Below, one piece after another: positions 1-6,663 of a stretch of DNA of 12,052 bases (positions within the stretch are counted from its first letter, which is position 1; each line of letters begins with the position of its first letter). The position numbers and the translations under genes are program-made. This stretch comes from Candidatus Rifleibacteriota bacterium (GTDB taxonomy: Bacteria; UBP17; UBA6191; JACPRK01), in assembly GCA_016213865.1 (NCBI GenBank), contig JACQZL010000292.1:1-12052 (forward strand). The letters run 5' to 3'. A model generated the notes under the pieces. That model did no database searches, was not told the origin of the DNA, and saw nothing but the letters and a program-made list of their open reading frames with translations.

Positions 1-25
1 CCCCCCAACCGAAAGGTCCCCACCC

Positions 26-1666
26 ATGCCAGTCGAGCTGACCCCCGTCCCCGACACCGAAGAGCTGGCCGACCTCGATCTGGAAGCTCGCCGGCTCTCC
101 GAGGGCCTCGGCCACGAACTGACGGCGCTGGCCATCGACCGGATCACGAGGTTCTACCAGCCGATCGTGGAGACCCTGCGCTTCTCTCGGGTGATCCTGG
201 AGGCGGTCACCGACGGCGCCCTGGCGTTCGATCCCTCGGGTCGGGTTGCCCTGGCCAACTCCACGGCCCAGCGCCTGTTCGGGCTACCGCCCGACATCGC
301 CGGCCGGGCCCTGAGCGACGTACCCGAGCTGGCGGCCATCCAGGAACCGGTGAAGACGGCCCTCGCTTCGGGGCAGTCGACGGTCAGCCACCGCATCACT
401 CTCCAGCGAAACGGCGAGGTCTGGGAGCTCGACCTGGCCCTGCACTTCTGCCGTGATGCCAGGGATGGCACGGCGTACTGGCTGCTGGCGATAGTCCGCG
501 ATCTGACCCAGGTCAAGGACCTGACCTTCCAGCTCACGCAGGCCAGCAAGATGGCCTCGCTGGGCACGATGCTCTCGTGCATCATCCACGACGTCAACAA
601 CCCGCTGGCCAACATCCTGGGCTACGCCGAGCTGATCGCGGCCGAGATGGACGACTCGCCCCAGTCCGGTCTGGAGCCCTTCCGAAACAGAGTCCGGATC
701 ATCGTCGACGAGACCCTCCGCGCCCGCAGGATCGTCGAGAACTGCCTCTCCTTCGCGCGCCTGTCCAAGGGAGGGCACCGGCCCATCAAGGTGGCGCAGC
801 TGATCGAGGAGACCGTGGCCATCTTCCGGGGCCACCTCAAGCAGAAGGGCGCACGGATCGAGGACCAGTATCCGGCCGAGCTGCCCGTCATCTACGGCAA
901 CTGGGGGTTGCTGCAGCAGGTCGTCTTCAACCTCATCAAGAACGCCATCGACGTGCTGGACCGGACCGGCGTGGTCCGCGTGTCGGTCCGAACCGACGGC
1001 AACGACCTTTCGATCGACGTCGCCGATAACGGCCCGGGAATCCGGCCGGAGCACCGTTCACGCATCTTCCACCCCTTCTTCACGACCAAGAGCGAGAAGG
1101 AGGGCACGGGTCTCGGGCTGTCGATTGCCAGGACGATCGTCGAGGACCACGGCGGCCACCTGACGTTCGAGAGCCAGCTCGGGACCGGCACGACCTTCAC
1201 GGTGACCTTGCCCATCGAGCGACGCACTGCACGCCGCGAAGGCCCCAAGGTCAGCCCCGCCCCGGTCCAGGACGCTGCCAGGGCCGTCCCCCAGTTGCTG
1301 CTGGTGGACGACGATCCCGTCATGGCCAAGCTGATCGGCGACCTGGTGGGCCGCTGGTACGACGTCCAGACCGACATCGTCTACCACGTGGAGGCCGCCG
1401 AATCGGCGATAGCGACCGGCAAGTACCGGATGGTCTTCTTCAACGTGCGGATGGGGGGCGTCGATGGCGTGGCTGCCCTCGAACGGCTTGCCGCCGTCGC
1501 CCCGAGCACGACCTCCATTGTGACGGTGGCCGGCAGCGAACGGCCCGAGTTCGTCGAGACCCTGCTCAGGCGCGGGGCGGCCGCTCACCTCAAGAAGCCC
1601 TTCAGTCTCAACACGCTGCTCAAGGTTCTTGGGCGGATGCTGCCGCCGGAAGCCGCGAAAGCGTGA
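26..1666 (+). CDS. Soluble hybrid histidine kinase (PAS-HisKA-HATPase-receiver)
   Basis: A 546-residue two-component sensor kinase. Residues about 50-165 look like a PAS sensor domain (VTDGALAFDPSGRVALANS is a typical start). The HisKA phospho-acceptor helix carries H188 in the motif IHDVNNPL. The ATP-binding domain shows the N box NLIKNAIDVL (about 302), the G1 box DNGPG (334-338), the F box FHPFFTTK and the G2 box GTGLGLS (360-366). A receiver domain follows from about 421 to 540, with the acidic cluster D428-D430 and the KKPF lysine (K524). The position that should be the phospho-acceptor Asp is Asn (N473 in FFNVRM), so this receiver probably cannot be phosphorylated in the usual way. No membrane segment or signal peptide is visible, so the protein should act in the cytosol. 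The ATG at 26 follows a weak AAAGG element. No partner response regulator lies next to it. The fold assignment is firm; the signal and target are unknown. Confidence 0.95.
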   Translation: MPVELTPVPDTEELADLDLEARRLSEGLGHELTALAIDRITRFYQPIVETLRFSRVILEAVTDGALAFDPSGRVALANSTAQRLFGLPPDIAGRALSDVPELAAIQEPVKTALASGQSTVSHRITLQRNGEVWELDLALHFCRDARDGTAYWLLAIVRDLTQVKDLTFQLTQASKMASLGTMLSCIIHDVNNPLANILGYAELIAAEMDDSPQSGLEPFRNRVRIIVDETLRARRIVENCLSFARLSKGGHRPIKVAQLIEETVAIFRGHLKQKGARIEDQYPAELPVIYGNWGLLQQVVFNLIKNAIDVLDRTGVVRVSVRTDGNDLSIDVADNGPGIRPEHRSRIFHPFFTTKSEKEGTGLGLSIARTIVEDHGGHLTFESQLGTGTTFTVTLPIERRTARREGPKVSPAPVQDAARAVPQLLLVDDDPVMAKLIGDLVGRWYDVQTDIVYHVEAAESAIATGKYRMVFFNVRMGGVDGVAALERLAAVAPSTTSIVTVAGSERPEFVETLLRRGAAAHLKKPFSLNTLLKVLGRMLPPEAAKA

Positions 1667-1706
1667 AGCCTCCGAGTTGCAGAGGCGCAGAGCTGAGCGC
1701 GGCAGC

Positions 1707-1734
1707 GCGAGCGGAGGTTCGCAACCTCGCTCGC
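1707..1734. terminator. Hairpin between convergent genes, possible bidirectional terminator
   Basis: The arms GCGAGCGGAGGTT and AACCTCGCTCGC pair over 12 bp with one bulged G and a 3-nt loop. It lies in the 109-nt gap between the ends of the histidine kinase gene and the Ser/Thr kinase gene, where a shared terminator would be expected. No T-tract follows on either strand, so intrinsic termination is only inferred. Confidence 0.4.
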
Positions 1735-1775
1735 TGGACCCGAGCGAGCCGCAAGCGGCGCACCGCGAGCTCGAC

Positions 1776-2810
1776 TCAGGTGCGCCGCAGCCAGACACCC
1801 AGGACCAACCCGACCAGCGTGGCCACCAGCATCAGCCAGAGGGCCAGGAGGCGCCAGTGCGCGCGGGTCATCGCCCGCGAGTGCGCGCGGGTGGTCCGGC
1901 GCACGGGCTTGGCCAGGGCGTGAGGGACCGGGGGCGGGGCGACCGGCGAGGGTGCGCGCGCAAAGATGGCCCCGCTCAGGTCGTAGGCCGCGCCCGCGCG
2001 CAGGAGGGCCCGGTGCAACTCGCCGGCCGACGGGAAGCGCTCGACGGACTGGAAGCGGACGCACCGATCGATGATCTGCGCGATGGGTGCGGGAACCGCC
2101 GGGGCCACCTTGGCCAGCGGAGGCAAGACCGCCTCGGCCCTGACGGCTAACAGCTCGGGGCCGTGGTAGTCGGCGAACGGGGGCTTTCCGCTGGCGTACT
2201 CGACCATCGAGGCGCCCAGGCTGAACATGTCGGAGAGCACGTTGGGCGGCTCGCCCCGCATCTGCTCGGGTGCGGCGTAACGGGCCGTGCCCACGACGAT
2301 CCCCGAAGAGGTCAGCCGTTCCCAGTCAGGGGCAAAGGTGAGTCCGAAATCCGTCAGGACGGCGCCGCGCACCGGGACCCCGACGAAGATGTTCGACGGC
2401 TTGATGTCCCTGTGAACGATGCCGTTTCGATGGACGACGTCGAGGGCGTCCGCCAAAGGCGTGAAAATACCCAGAAACTCTTTTGGATCAAAGGGCGTGT
2501 CCGCCGGGCGCTTCTCCAGCGATTTGCCCAGGAGCAGCTCCATCACGTAGTAGTACATCCCGTCCTGCTCGCCCACATCGAAGACGCGCACGACGTTCGG
2601 GTGGTTGATGCGGGCCATCACCACTGCCTCGCGGCGCAGCCGTTCCATCGCGTCCGAATTGGCGCGCAGCTCGTCGGGTACCAGCTTGATGGCCACCTCC
2701 CGCCGCAGCTCCGGGTCCTTGGCGCGGAGGACGACGCCCATGCCTCCGAAGCCCAGGGGTTCGAGCAGTTGATACCGTCCCAGGGATGCAGGCAGGTGCG
2801 CCGAGTCCAT
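1776..2810 (-). CDS. Tail-anchored Hanks-type Ser/Thr protein kinase
   Basis: A 344-residue eukaryotic-like protein kinase with a complete catalytic set: glycine loop GFGGMG (20-25), VAIK lysine K42, helix-C glutamate near E61, catalytic loop HRDIKPSN (133-140), DFG (154-156) and APE (180-182). It is an RD kinase, so activation by phosphorylation of the loop at TSSGIVVGTARY is likely. The kinase domain ends near residue 272. A Pro/Ala-rich then Arg-rich linker follows, and one hydrophobic segment (about 319-341) ends three residues before the C-terminus. The enzyme is therefore predicted to sit in the cytosol as a tail-anchored protein, without the extracytoplasmic sensor domain of PknB-type kinases. 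The gene starts 29 nt after the phosphodiesterase stop, with a GGGAAG element before the ATG, and is probably co-transcribed with it. Its substrates are unknown. Confidence 0.95.
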   Translation of the reverse strand: MDSAHLPASLGRYQLLEPLGFGGMGVVLRAKDPELRREVAIKLVPDELRANSDAMERLRREAVVMARINHPNVVRVFDVGEQDGMYYYVMELLLGKSLEKRPADTPFDPKEFLGIFTPLADALDVVHRNGIVHRDIKPSNIFVGVPVRGAVLTDFGLTFAPDWERLTSSGIVVGTARYAAPEQMRGEPPNVLSDMFSLGASMVEYASGKPPFADYHGPELLAVRAEAVLPPLAKVAPAVPAPIAQIIDRCVRFQSVERFPSAGELHRALLRAGAAYDLSGAIFARAPSPVAPPPVPHALAKPVRRTTRAHSRAMTRAHWRLLALWLMLVATLVGLVLGVWLRRT

Positions 2811-2839
2811 ACGACTTCCCTATGAGCGGGAGGGTCCGC

Positions 2840-3736
2840 TCACCGTGGCCACGGCCGCCGGGCCAGGCCCAGGTCCGCCAGGAGCTTCGACAACACGTGG
2901 GGCCTGTTGGTCATGATGCCGTCAACTCCTGCGTCGATCAGCATCCGCATGTGGGCGGGATCGTCGACGGTCCACGGGCAGACTTTGACGCCCAGCGAGT
3001 GGGCGTGGGCGACGCGGTCCGGCAGCACGAAGGCGTAGTTGGGGAGGTAGGCGAAGGCACCCGTGCTGCGCACGATGGGGCCGATCTGGTCGATGCCGGC
3101 GTCCACCAGCGGGGCCGTCATCACGTCGGGACGCAGTGCGTGGAGGTGGGCCAGCGGGCGATGGTCGAAGCTCTGCACCACGCTGGTGCCGAGGACACCC
3201 TCGCGCTCCAGCACCTGGACGATGCGCTTGGCGAGGCCGGGGTCGAGGATCGGCACGGTCTTGGCCTCGACCACCAGCCCGACGCCGGTCTTGCGGACGA
3301 GCGCCGCCAGCTCTTCGAGAGTCGCCAGCCGTTCTCCGGCGAAGCGCCGGTCCTTCCAGGAGCCGGCGTCCAGAGCGCGCAACTGGGCGAGGGTCTGGTC
3401 CGCCACGATGCCCGTGCCGTCGGTCGTTCGGTCCAGCCTGTCGTCGTGCAGCAGGATGAGGCGGCCGTCCGCCGTCGTCTGAGCGTCGGTTTCCAGCACG
3501 TCGGCCCCGTCCTCGAGCGCCTGGCGAAAGGCGGCCATCGTGTTCTCGGGGGCCTTTTCGCTCGCTCCGCGGTGCGCGATGACCCAGGGGCCCACCTTGT
3601 GGCTTGCGGCGGGCCCGGGATCGTGCGACCCGGCGTCGGTCACGATGAGCTCCTGGGCCAGAAGTCCCGCTGTCGGCACGGCGACGGCGAGGACGGCGAT
3701 GGCGAGGAGCCGGACAGGAAACCGATGAGCGTTCAT
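2840..3736 (-). CDS. Exported glycerophosphodiester phosphodiesterase (GDPD family)
   Basis: The product, 298 residues from the chosen start, should hydrolyse glycerophosphodiesters to glycerol 3-phosphate and an alcohol. The start at 3736 (MNAHRF) is preferred to one 24 nt upstream because GGGAGG lies 6 nt before it. Residues 1-28 form a signal peptide with basic residues, a hydrophobic core and an LLA-Q cleavage region, so the enzyme should be periplasmic or secreted. Family motifs are present in order: HRG (55-57), PENT (63-66), the metal-binding E82 and D84 in ETD, LLHDDRLDRTTDGTG with H98, VEAK with E158, PWTV (W255) and the final TNRP. Length is normal for a bacterial GDPD. It sits between a transporter and a protein kinase on the same strand. 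A role in scavenging phospholipid head groups is inferred from the family. Confidence 0.95.
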   Translation of the reverse strand: MNAHRFPVRLLAIAVLAVAVPTAGLLAQELIVTDAGSHDPGPAASHKVGPWVIAHRGASEKAPENTMAAFRQALEDGADVLETDAQTTADGRLILLHDDRLDRTTDGTGIVADQTLAQLRALDAGSWKDRRFAGERLATLEELAALVRKTGVGLVVEAKTVPILDPGLAKRIVQVLEREGVLGTSVVQSFDHRPLAHLHALRPDVMTAPLVDAGIDQIGPIVRSTGAFAYLPNYAFVLPDRVAHAHSLGVKVCPWTVDDPAHMRMLIDAGVDGIMTNRPHVLSKLLADLGLARRPWPR

Positions 3737-3781
3737 GTGGAGACCTCCCGGGTCCGGCAAGCGGATGTTCGCGACCTGCTC

Positions 3782-3810
3782 ACGATAGCACCGCCACGGG
3801 TTCCGTTCAG
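3782..3810 (-). promoter_or_regulatory. Candidate promoter for the phosphodiesterase-kinase gene pair
   Basis: On the minus strand a CTGAAC box lies 17 nt before TATCGT. The latter is preceded by TGC, as in an extended -10 element. It falls between the repeat that ends the transporter gene and the phosphodiesterase start, about 45 nt upstream of the ATG. The -35 match is poor, so this is a tentative call. Confidence 0.3.
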
Positions 3811-3846
3811 CTCCGCTGGGACTCGACCCAGGGCACCGGCGAAGTC

Positions 3847-3914
3847 GTCATTCCCGCGAAAGCGGGAATCCAGGGGTTGCATCGATCCTGGACCCCCGCT
3901 TACGCGGGGGTGAC
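3847..3914. repeat. Nested inverted repeat (dispersed palindromic element)
   Basis: Two 28-nt units (3847-3874 and 3887-3914) face each other across 12 nt. Each unit is itself a hairpin: the first contains TTCCCGC-GAAA-GCGGGAA and the second CCCCCGC-TTAC-GCGGGGG. The units agree at 23 of 28 positions, and the TT/AA versus CC/GG differences are compensatory, so each stem is kept. Elements of this GTCATTCCCGCG...CGCGGGAATCC kind are familiar as dispersed repeats in many proteobacteria and resemble the neisserial dRS3 core. It lies at the end of the transporter gene, where it could also stop transcription. Confidence 0.85.
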
Positions 3915-5173
3915 GAAACCGGATTGCCGAAGTCATCTCCGGGGACTTTGCAGGGACCTTGGGGCTCGACCGGCTCGCGAAGCAGGAGCATCCCGGCGAA
4001 CGGGAGCAGTTCGCAGACGGCCGCGGCAGCGAACAGGAACTGGCCGCCCAGGCGCTGGTAAACCGGGCCGCAGACGAGCTGGGCGACGATCCCGCCCAGT
4101 CCCCAGGCCACGGCGGCGAAGACCGACTGGCTCGAATTGGCCAGCTCGCGGGGGACTGCCCGGCTCATCCAGACGACGCTGGCGCCGAAGGACGCACCGA
4201 ACGTGAGGCCGTGGAGCACCTGGACAGCGGCGAGGGCCGCGCCTCCCGGAAGGGCGGCCGTGAGGCCCCAGCGCACGACCCCGGCACCGTAGGCGATCAG
4301 GAGCAGCCGCCGGGGCCCCAGGCGCGCGATCAGGGTCCCAAGGCACGAGAGCACGAGGACCTCGAAGCCGACGCCCGCGGCCCACGCCAGCCCGATGATC
4401 CGACCCGGGAGGCCGTGGTCGGCTGCGTGGACCGCGAAGTAGGTCTCGAAGGGGACTCCCGCCCCCGCGTGGAGGGCCGAAAGGAAGAGGAACGCCCAGA
4501 CGGAGCGCTGAGCGTAGAGACGTGCCAGCGGCGGGCGTCCCGCGTGCAGCGAGCTGCTGTCCAGGCCCGGGCCGCCGGCCAGGGCCAGGCAGAACATGGC
4601 CAGCCACGGCACGGCCACGAGCGCCGGGATCGCACGCGCGGGCAGGACGTCCAGCACCGCGCCGACGCCGGCCACGGCGGCCACGAACCCCACGGACCCC
4701 CAACGCCGGACCCGTCCGTAGCCTGCCGGACCAACGGCGGGGTGTCTGAGGGCCCTGGCGTCCAGAAGCGGGCTGACGGGGGTGCGCGAGAACGCGAAGA
4801 GCAGGAACCCCAGGAGGAACCCGAGCGGCCCGGGCAGGGCGCAGGCGGCGACCATGCCTGCCACCGCACCCACCGACGCGGTGGCCAGCAGCAGGCGGCT
4901 GCCGCCCCACCGATCCGCCAGGTAGCCCCAGACCGGCGGCGTCGCGAACTGGACCACGAGCGAACAGGCCATCGCGAGCCCGATGGCATCGCCGTCGAGC
5001 CCCAGCCGTTTCATCGCGACCGGCAGGTACGGGACCGCGACGCCGTGAGAAACGAAGAAGGCGACGTAGAGCGCGACTATCTGGCCGCTCCCGGCGAGCT
5101 GACCCGCTCCCCACCCTGGGGAGGGCGGGGGTGGTTGGAATTCGGGTTGGCGGCAGGTGCCCTGGTCCGTCAC
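3848..5173 (-). CDS. Major facilitator superfamily transporter
   Basis: A 441-residue membrane protein with about 12 hydrophobic segments, the first starting near residue 31. The MFS signature between helices 2 and 3 is seen as GYLADRWGGSR (83-93). Overall it resembles the proton-coupled HcaT/LacY-like sugar and phenylpropionate branch, but the substrate cannot be named. The GTG start overlaps the stop of the HTH gene as GTGA, with no clear Shine-Dalgarno sequence, which points to translational coupling. The membrane domain ends near residue 398. Residues about 419-441 are encoded by the inverted repeat at 3847-3914, and the TGA stop lies inside that repeat, so the tail is probably not original. 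The Pro-rich N-terminal 30 residues are also unusual. The family call is firm; the exact start and function are less sure. Confidence 0.9.
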   Translation of the reverse strand: MTDQGTCRQPEFQPPPPSPGWGAGQLAGSGQIVALYVAFFVSHGVAVPYLPVAMKRLGLDGDAIGLAMACSLVVQFATPPVWGYLADRWGGSRLLLATASVGAVAGMVAACALPGPLGFLLGFLLFAFSRTPVSPLLDARALRHPAVGPAGYGRVRRWGSVGFVAAVAGVGAVLDVLPARAIPALVAVPWLAMFCLALAGGPGLDSSSLHAGRPPLARLYAQRSVWAFLFLSALHAGAGVPFETYFAVHAADHGLPGRIIGLAWAAGVGFEVLVLSCLGTLIARLGPRRLLLIAYGAGVVRWGLTAALPGGAALAAVQVLHGLTFGASFGASVVWMSRAVPRELANSSQSVFAAVAWGLGGIVAQLVCGPVYQRLGGQFLFAAAAVCELLPFAGMLLLREPVEPQGPCKVPGDDFGNPVSSPPRKRGSRIDATPGFPLSRE

Positions 5174-5601
5174 GAGCCGGCGCGGCGGCGGCCGGGAGAC
5201 GGCTTCTTGGTCCGACCGTGCGAGCCCTTACGGGGACCGGTCTTGCCAGCCCGGGGTCGCTCCTGGCCGGCGGGCCTGTGGGCCTTGTCCCAATCGTACG
5301 GGGGCAGCTTGTCGATCCCCAGGCGGACCCGGTAGCCGAGAGCAAAGAGCAGCTTGACCAGCGTGGGAATCCCGATGGTATCGATACCCTCCCTCAGCAG
5401 GGCCGTCACGTAGGGCTGCGAGGTTCCCATCCGGCGGGCGATCTCGCTCTTCTGCAGGCCACTGGATTCGAAGAGACGGAGGACCAGCTCCCGGGTCCGG
5501 GAGGCCGCGTCGGCGTACAGGATGTCCAGGGCCCGCTCCGGATCGCGGGAGGTCTTCTTCTGCAACTGGTTCTTGAGGTCGTCCATCGTGACGGTGGCCA
5601 T
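5170..5601 (-). CDS. XRE-like helix-turn-helix regulator with basic tail
   Basis: A 143-residue DNA-binding protein. Residues about 45-90 form an XRE/HigA-type helix-turn-helix (SGLQKSEIARRMGTSQPYV is the core). An N-terminal helical part contains DPERALDILYADAASRTREL. From about residue 106 the protein ends in a Lys/Arg/Gly/Pro-rich, probably disordered tail (for example TGPRKGSHGRTKKPSPGRRR). The ATG at 5601 is chosen over more distant in-frame starts because AGGAG lies 5 nt before it and the upstream reading lacks domain character. The gene overlaps the MFS gene by 4 nt, so control of that transporter is a reasonable inference. The fold is antitoxin-like, but no toxin-like gene lies next to it, so a toxin-antitoxin role is not supported here. 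Confidence 0.85.
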   Translation of the reverse strand: MATVTMDDLKNQLQKKTSRDPERALDILYADAASRTRELVLRLFESSGLQKSEIARRMGTSQPYVTALLREGIDTIGIPTLVKLLFALGYRVRLGIDKLPPYDWDKAHRPAGQERPRAGKTGPRKGSHGRTKKPSPGRRRAGS

Positions 5602-5736
5602 TTCGTCTCCTGGCCGACACGCGGCCGGGTCACCCCCAAAAAAGAGGTCTGCGTGCGAGATGCGCGGCCCGTTCGCTTGCCCGGGCCAACCACGCTCCAA
5701 CGGCAACTCCGAGACCGAGCGCGTCGCGTTCATAAT

Positions 5737-5765
5737 CACTAACTTATGCACCCCGGCGCCGTCAA
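5737..5765 (-). promoter_or_regulatory. Candidate promoter of the HTH-transporter operon
   Basis: On the minus strand TTGACG (5765-5760) is followed after 17 nt by TTAGTG (5742-5737), inside an AT-rich patch. The small inverted repeat CATAA-N8-TTATG (5731-5748) overlaps the -10 side and could be an operator for the HTH protein. The -35 box is good and the -10 box is weak. Confidence 0.4.
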
Positions 5766-5768
5766 GCA

Positions 5769-5782
5769 CTCTCGAACGGGAG
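5769..5782. promoter_or_regulatory. Palindrome upstream of HTH-side TTGAC box
   Basis: Read on the minus strand this is CTCCCGTTCGAGAG, 3 nt upstream of TTGACG. It matches 12 of 14 positions with the palindrome at 5959-5972, which stands in the same place relative to the outward-facing TTGACT box. A shared regulator binding site is inferred, not shown. Confidence 0.35.
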
Positions 5783-5786
5783 GGGA

Positions 5787-5803
5787 GCGACGCCAACTCA
5801 TGG
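5787..5803 (+). repeat. 17-nt repeat, copy 1
   Basis: The sequence GCGACGCCAACTCATGG occurs here and again at 11299-11315 in the same orientation, both times in intergenic DNA. The flanking bases differ. It may be the edge of a longer dispersed repeat. Confidence 0.5.
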
Positions 5804-5815
5804 GAATTCTCAAGT

Positions 5816-5907
5816 AAACGCAGAGACACAATGACACGGAGACACAGAGAAAAGTGTCATCGAATCAGCTCCTTTGGGTCTCTGTGCCTCCGTGTCTCTG
5901 TGTTGAA
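5816..5907. repeat. MITE-like inverted repeat (GAGACAC/GTGTCTC type)
   Basis: The left arm (about 5817-5850, with CAGAGACACAATGACACGG then AGACACAGAGA) pairs with the right arm (about 5878-5907, with TCTCTGTGCCTCCGTG then TCTCTGTGTT), apart from a 6-nt insertion in the left arm. The loop is about 25 nt. It encodes nothing and is clearly less GC-rich than its surroundings. Closely similar CAGAGACACGGAGACACAGAG palindromes are common dispersed intergenic repeats in environmental genomes, which suggests a small non-autonomous mobile element. Confidence 0.8.
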
Positions 5908-5958
5908 TGACGCCCTCTCGAGCCTCGTGGCGATGCGGGCTCTCATTTCTCGGCATCG

Positions 5959-5972
5959 CTCCCGAGCGGGAG
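5959..5972. promoter_or_regulatory. Palindrome upstream of peroxiredoxin-side TTGAC box
   Basis: CTCCCGAGCGGGAG is a perfect inverted repeat 4 nt upstream of TTGACT. It mirrors the palindrome at 5769-5782 on the other side of the spacer. It could be a regulator site or a small hairpin. Confidence 0.35.
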
Positions 5973-5976
5973 GGGG

Positions 5977-6006
5977 TTGACTTGGGTCGGCCAAAGACCG
6001 CAAAGT
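5977..6006 (+). promoter_or_regulatory. Candidate promoter of the peroxiredoxin gene
   Basis: TTGACT (5977-5982) is followed after 18 nt by CAAAGT (6001-6006). The -35 box is good and the -10 box matches only three consensus positions. The start codon lies 24 nt further on. Confidence 0.3.
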
Positions 6007-6029
6007 GGCTCCAACAAGGAGACACGGCC

Positions 6030-6482
<453 letters not shown>

Positions 6483-6503
6483 TGGCGCGTCAGCCTGGGA
6501 CCA

Positions 6504-6579
6504 GGGCTCGAGGCCCCAGACTTGAGGCTCGGGCCCCGGGGATGCGGGCCGGCTCGTCCGCTGTCTGGCTTCGAGCCTC
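6504..6579. repeat. Imperfect inverted repeat between peroxiredoxin and peptidase genes
   Basis: GGCTCGA (6505-6511) plus CCAGAC (6516-6521) pair with GTCTGG (6563-6568) plus TCGAGCC (6571-6577), with a small internal mismatch of 4 versus 2 nt. The loop is 41 nt and very GC-rich. It starts 22 nt after the peroxiredoxin stop. It could be a terminator or attenuator without a clear T-tract, or a decayed repeat. Confidence 0.45.
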
Positions 6580-6663
6580 CGGACTCGGACCTCGTTCGAT
6601 CGAGAACGCCCGCTCGCCACGAAGACTCTCGAACGTAGCTCCCCAGAAGGAGTGACTCTTTCC

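Larger units (their letters stand above)
5602..6029. other. 428-nt divergent intergenic region
   Basis: This spacer separates the minus-strand HTH gene from the plus-strand peroxiredoxin gene. It holds a candidate promoter for each direction, two similar 14-nt palindromes, a MITE-like inverted repeat and half of a 17-nt repeat pair. An AT-rich patch near 5731-5750, unusual in this GC-rich window, marks the HTH promoter side. Reading frames through it lack recognisable domains, and I see no gene here. Confidence 0.7.

Noticed and set aside
3959..5335. Long plus-strand open frame (458 codons) opposite the MFS gene
   Set aside because: Charged, repetitive composition with no domains; it mirrors the well-supported MFS gene and arises from high GC content.
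5602..5829. N-terminal extension of the HTH protein by 76 residues
   Set aside because: No domain character, it crosses the promoter-like AT-rich patch, and a good AGGAG site precedes the ATG at 5601.
5170..6029. A HigBA-like toxin-antitoxin module
   Set aside because: The HTH protein is antitoxin-like, but no small toxin-like reading frame with a ribosome site lies on either side.
6625..6635. An 11-nt match (ACTCTCGAACG) to 5768-5778
   Set aside because: Matches of this length are expected by chance several times in a window of this size.
6652..6654. GTG at 6652 as start of the M61 gene
   Set aside because: It overlaps the only Shine-Dalgarno-like sequence; the GTG at 6664 is better placed and begins at the conserved N-terminus.
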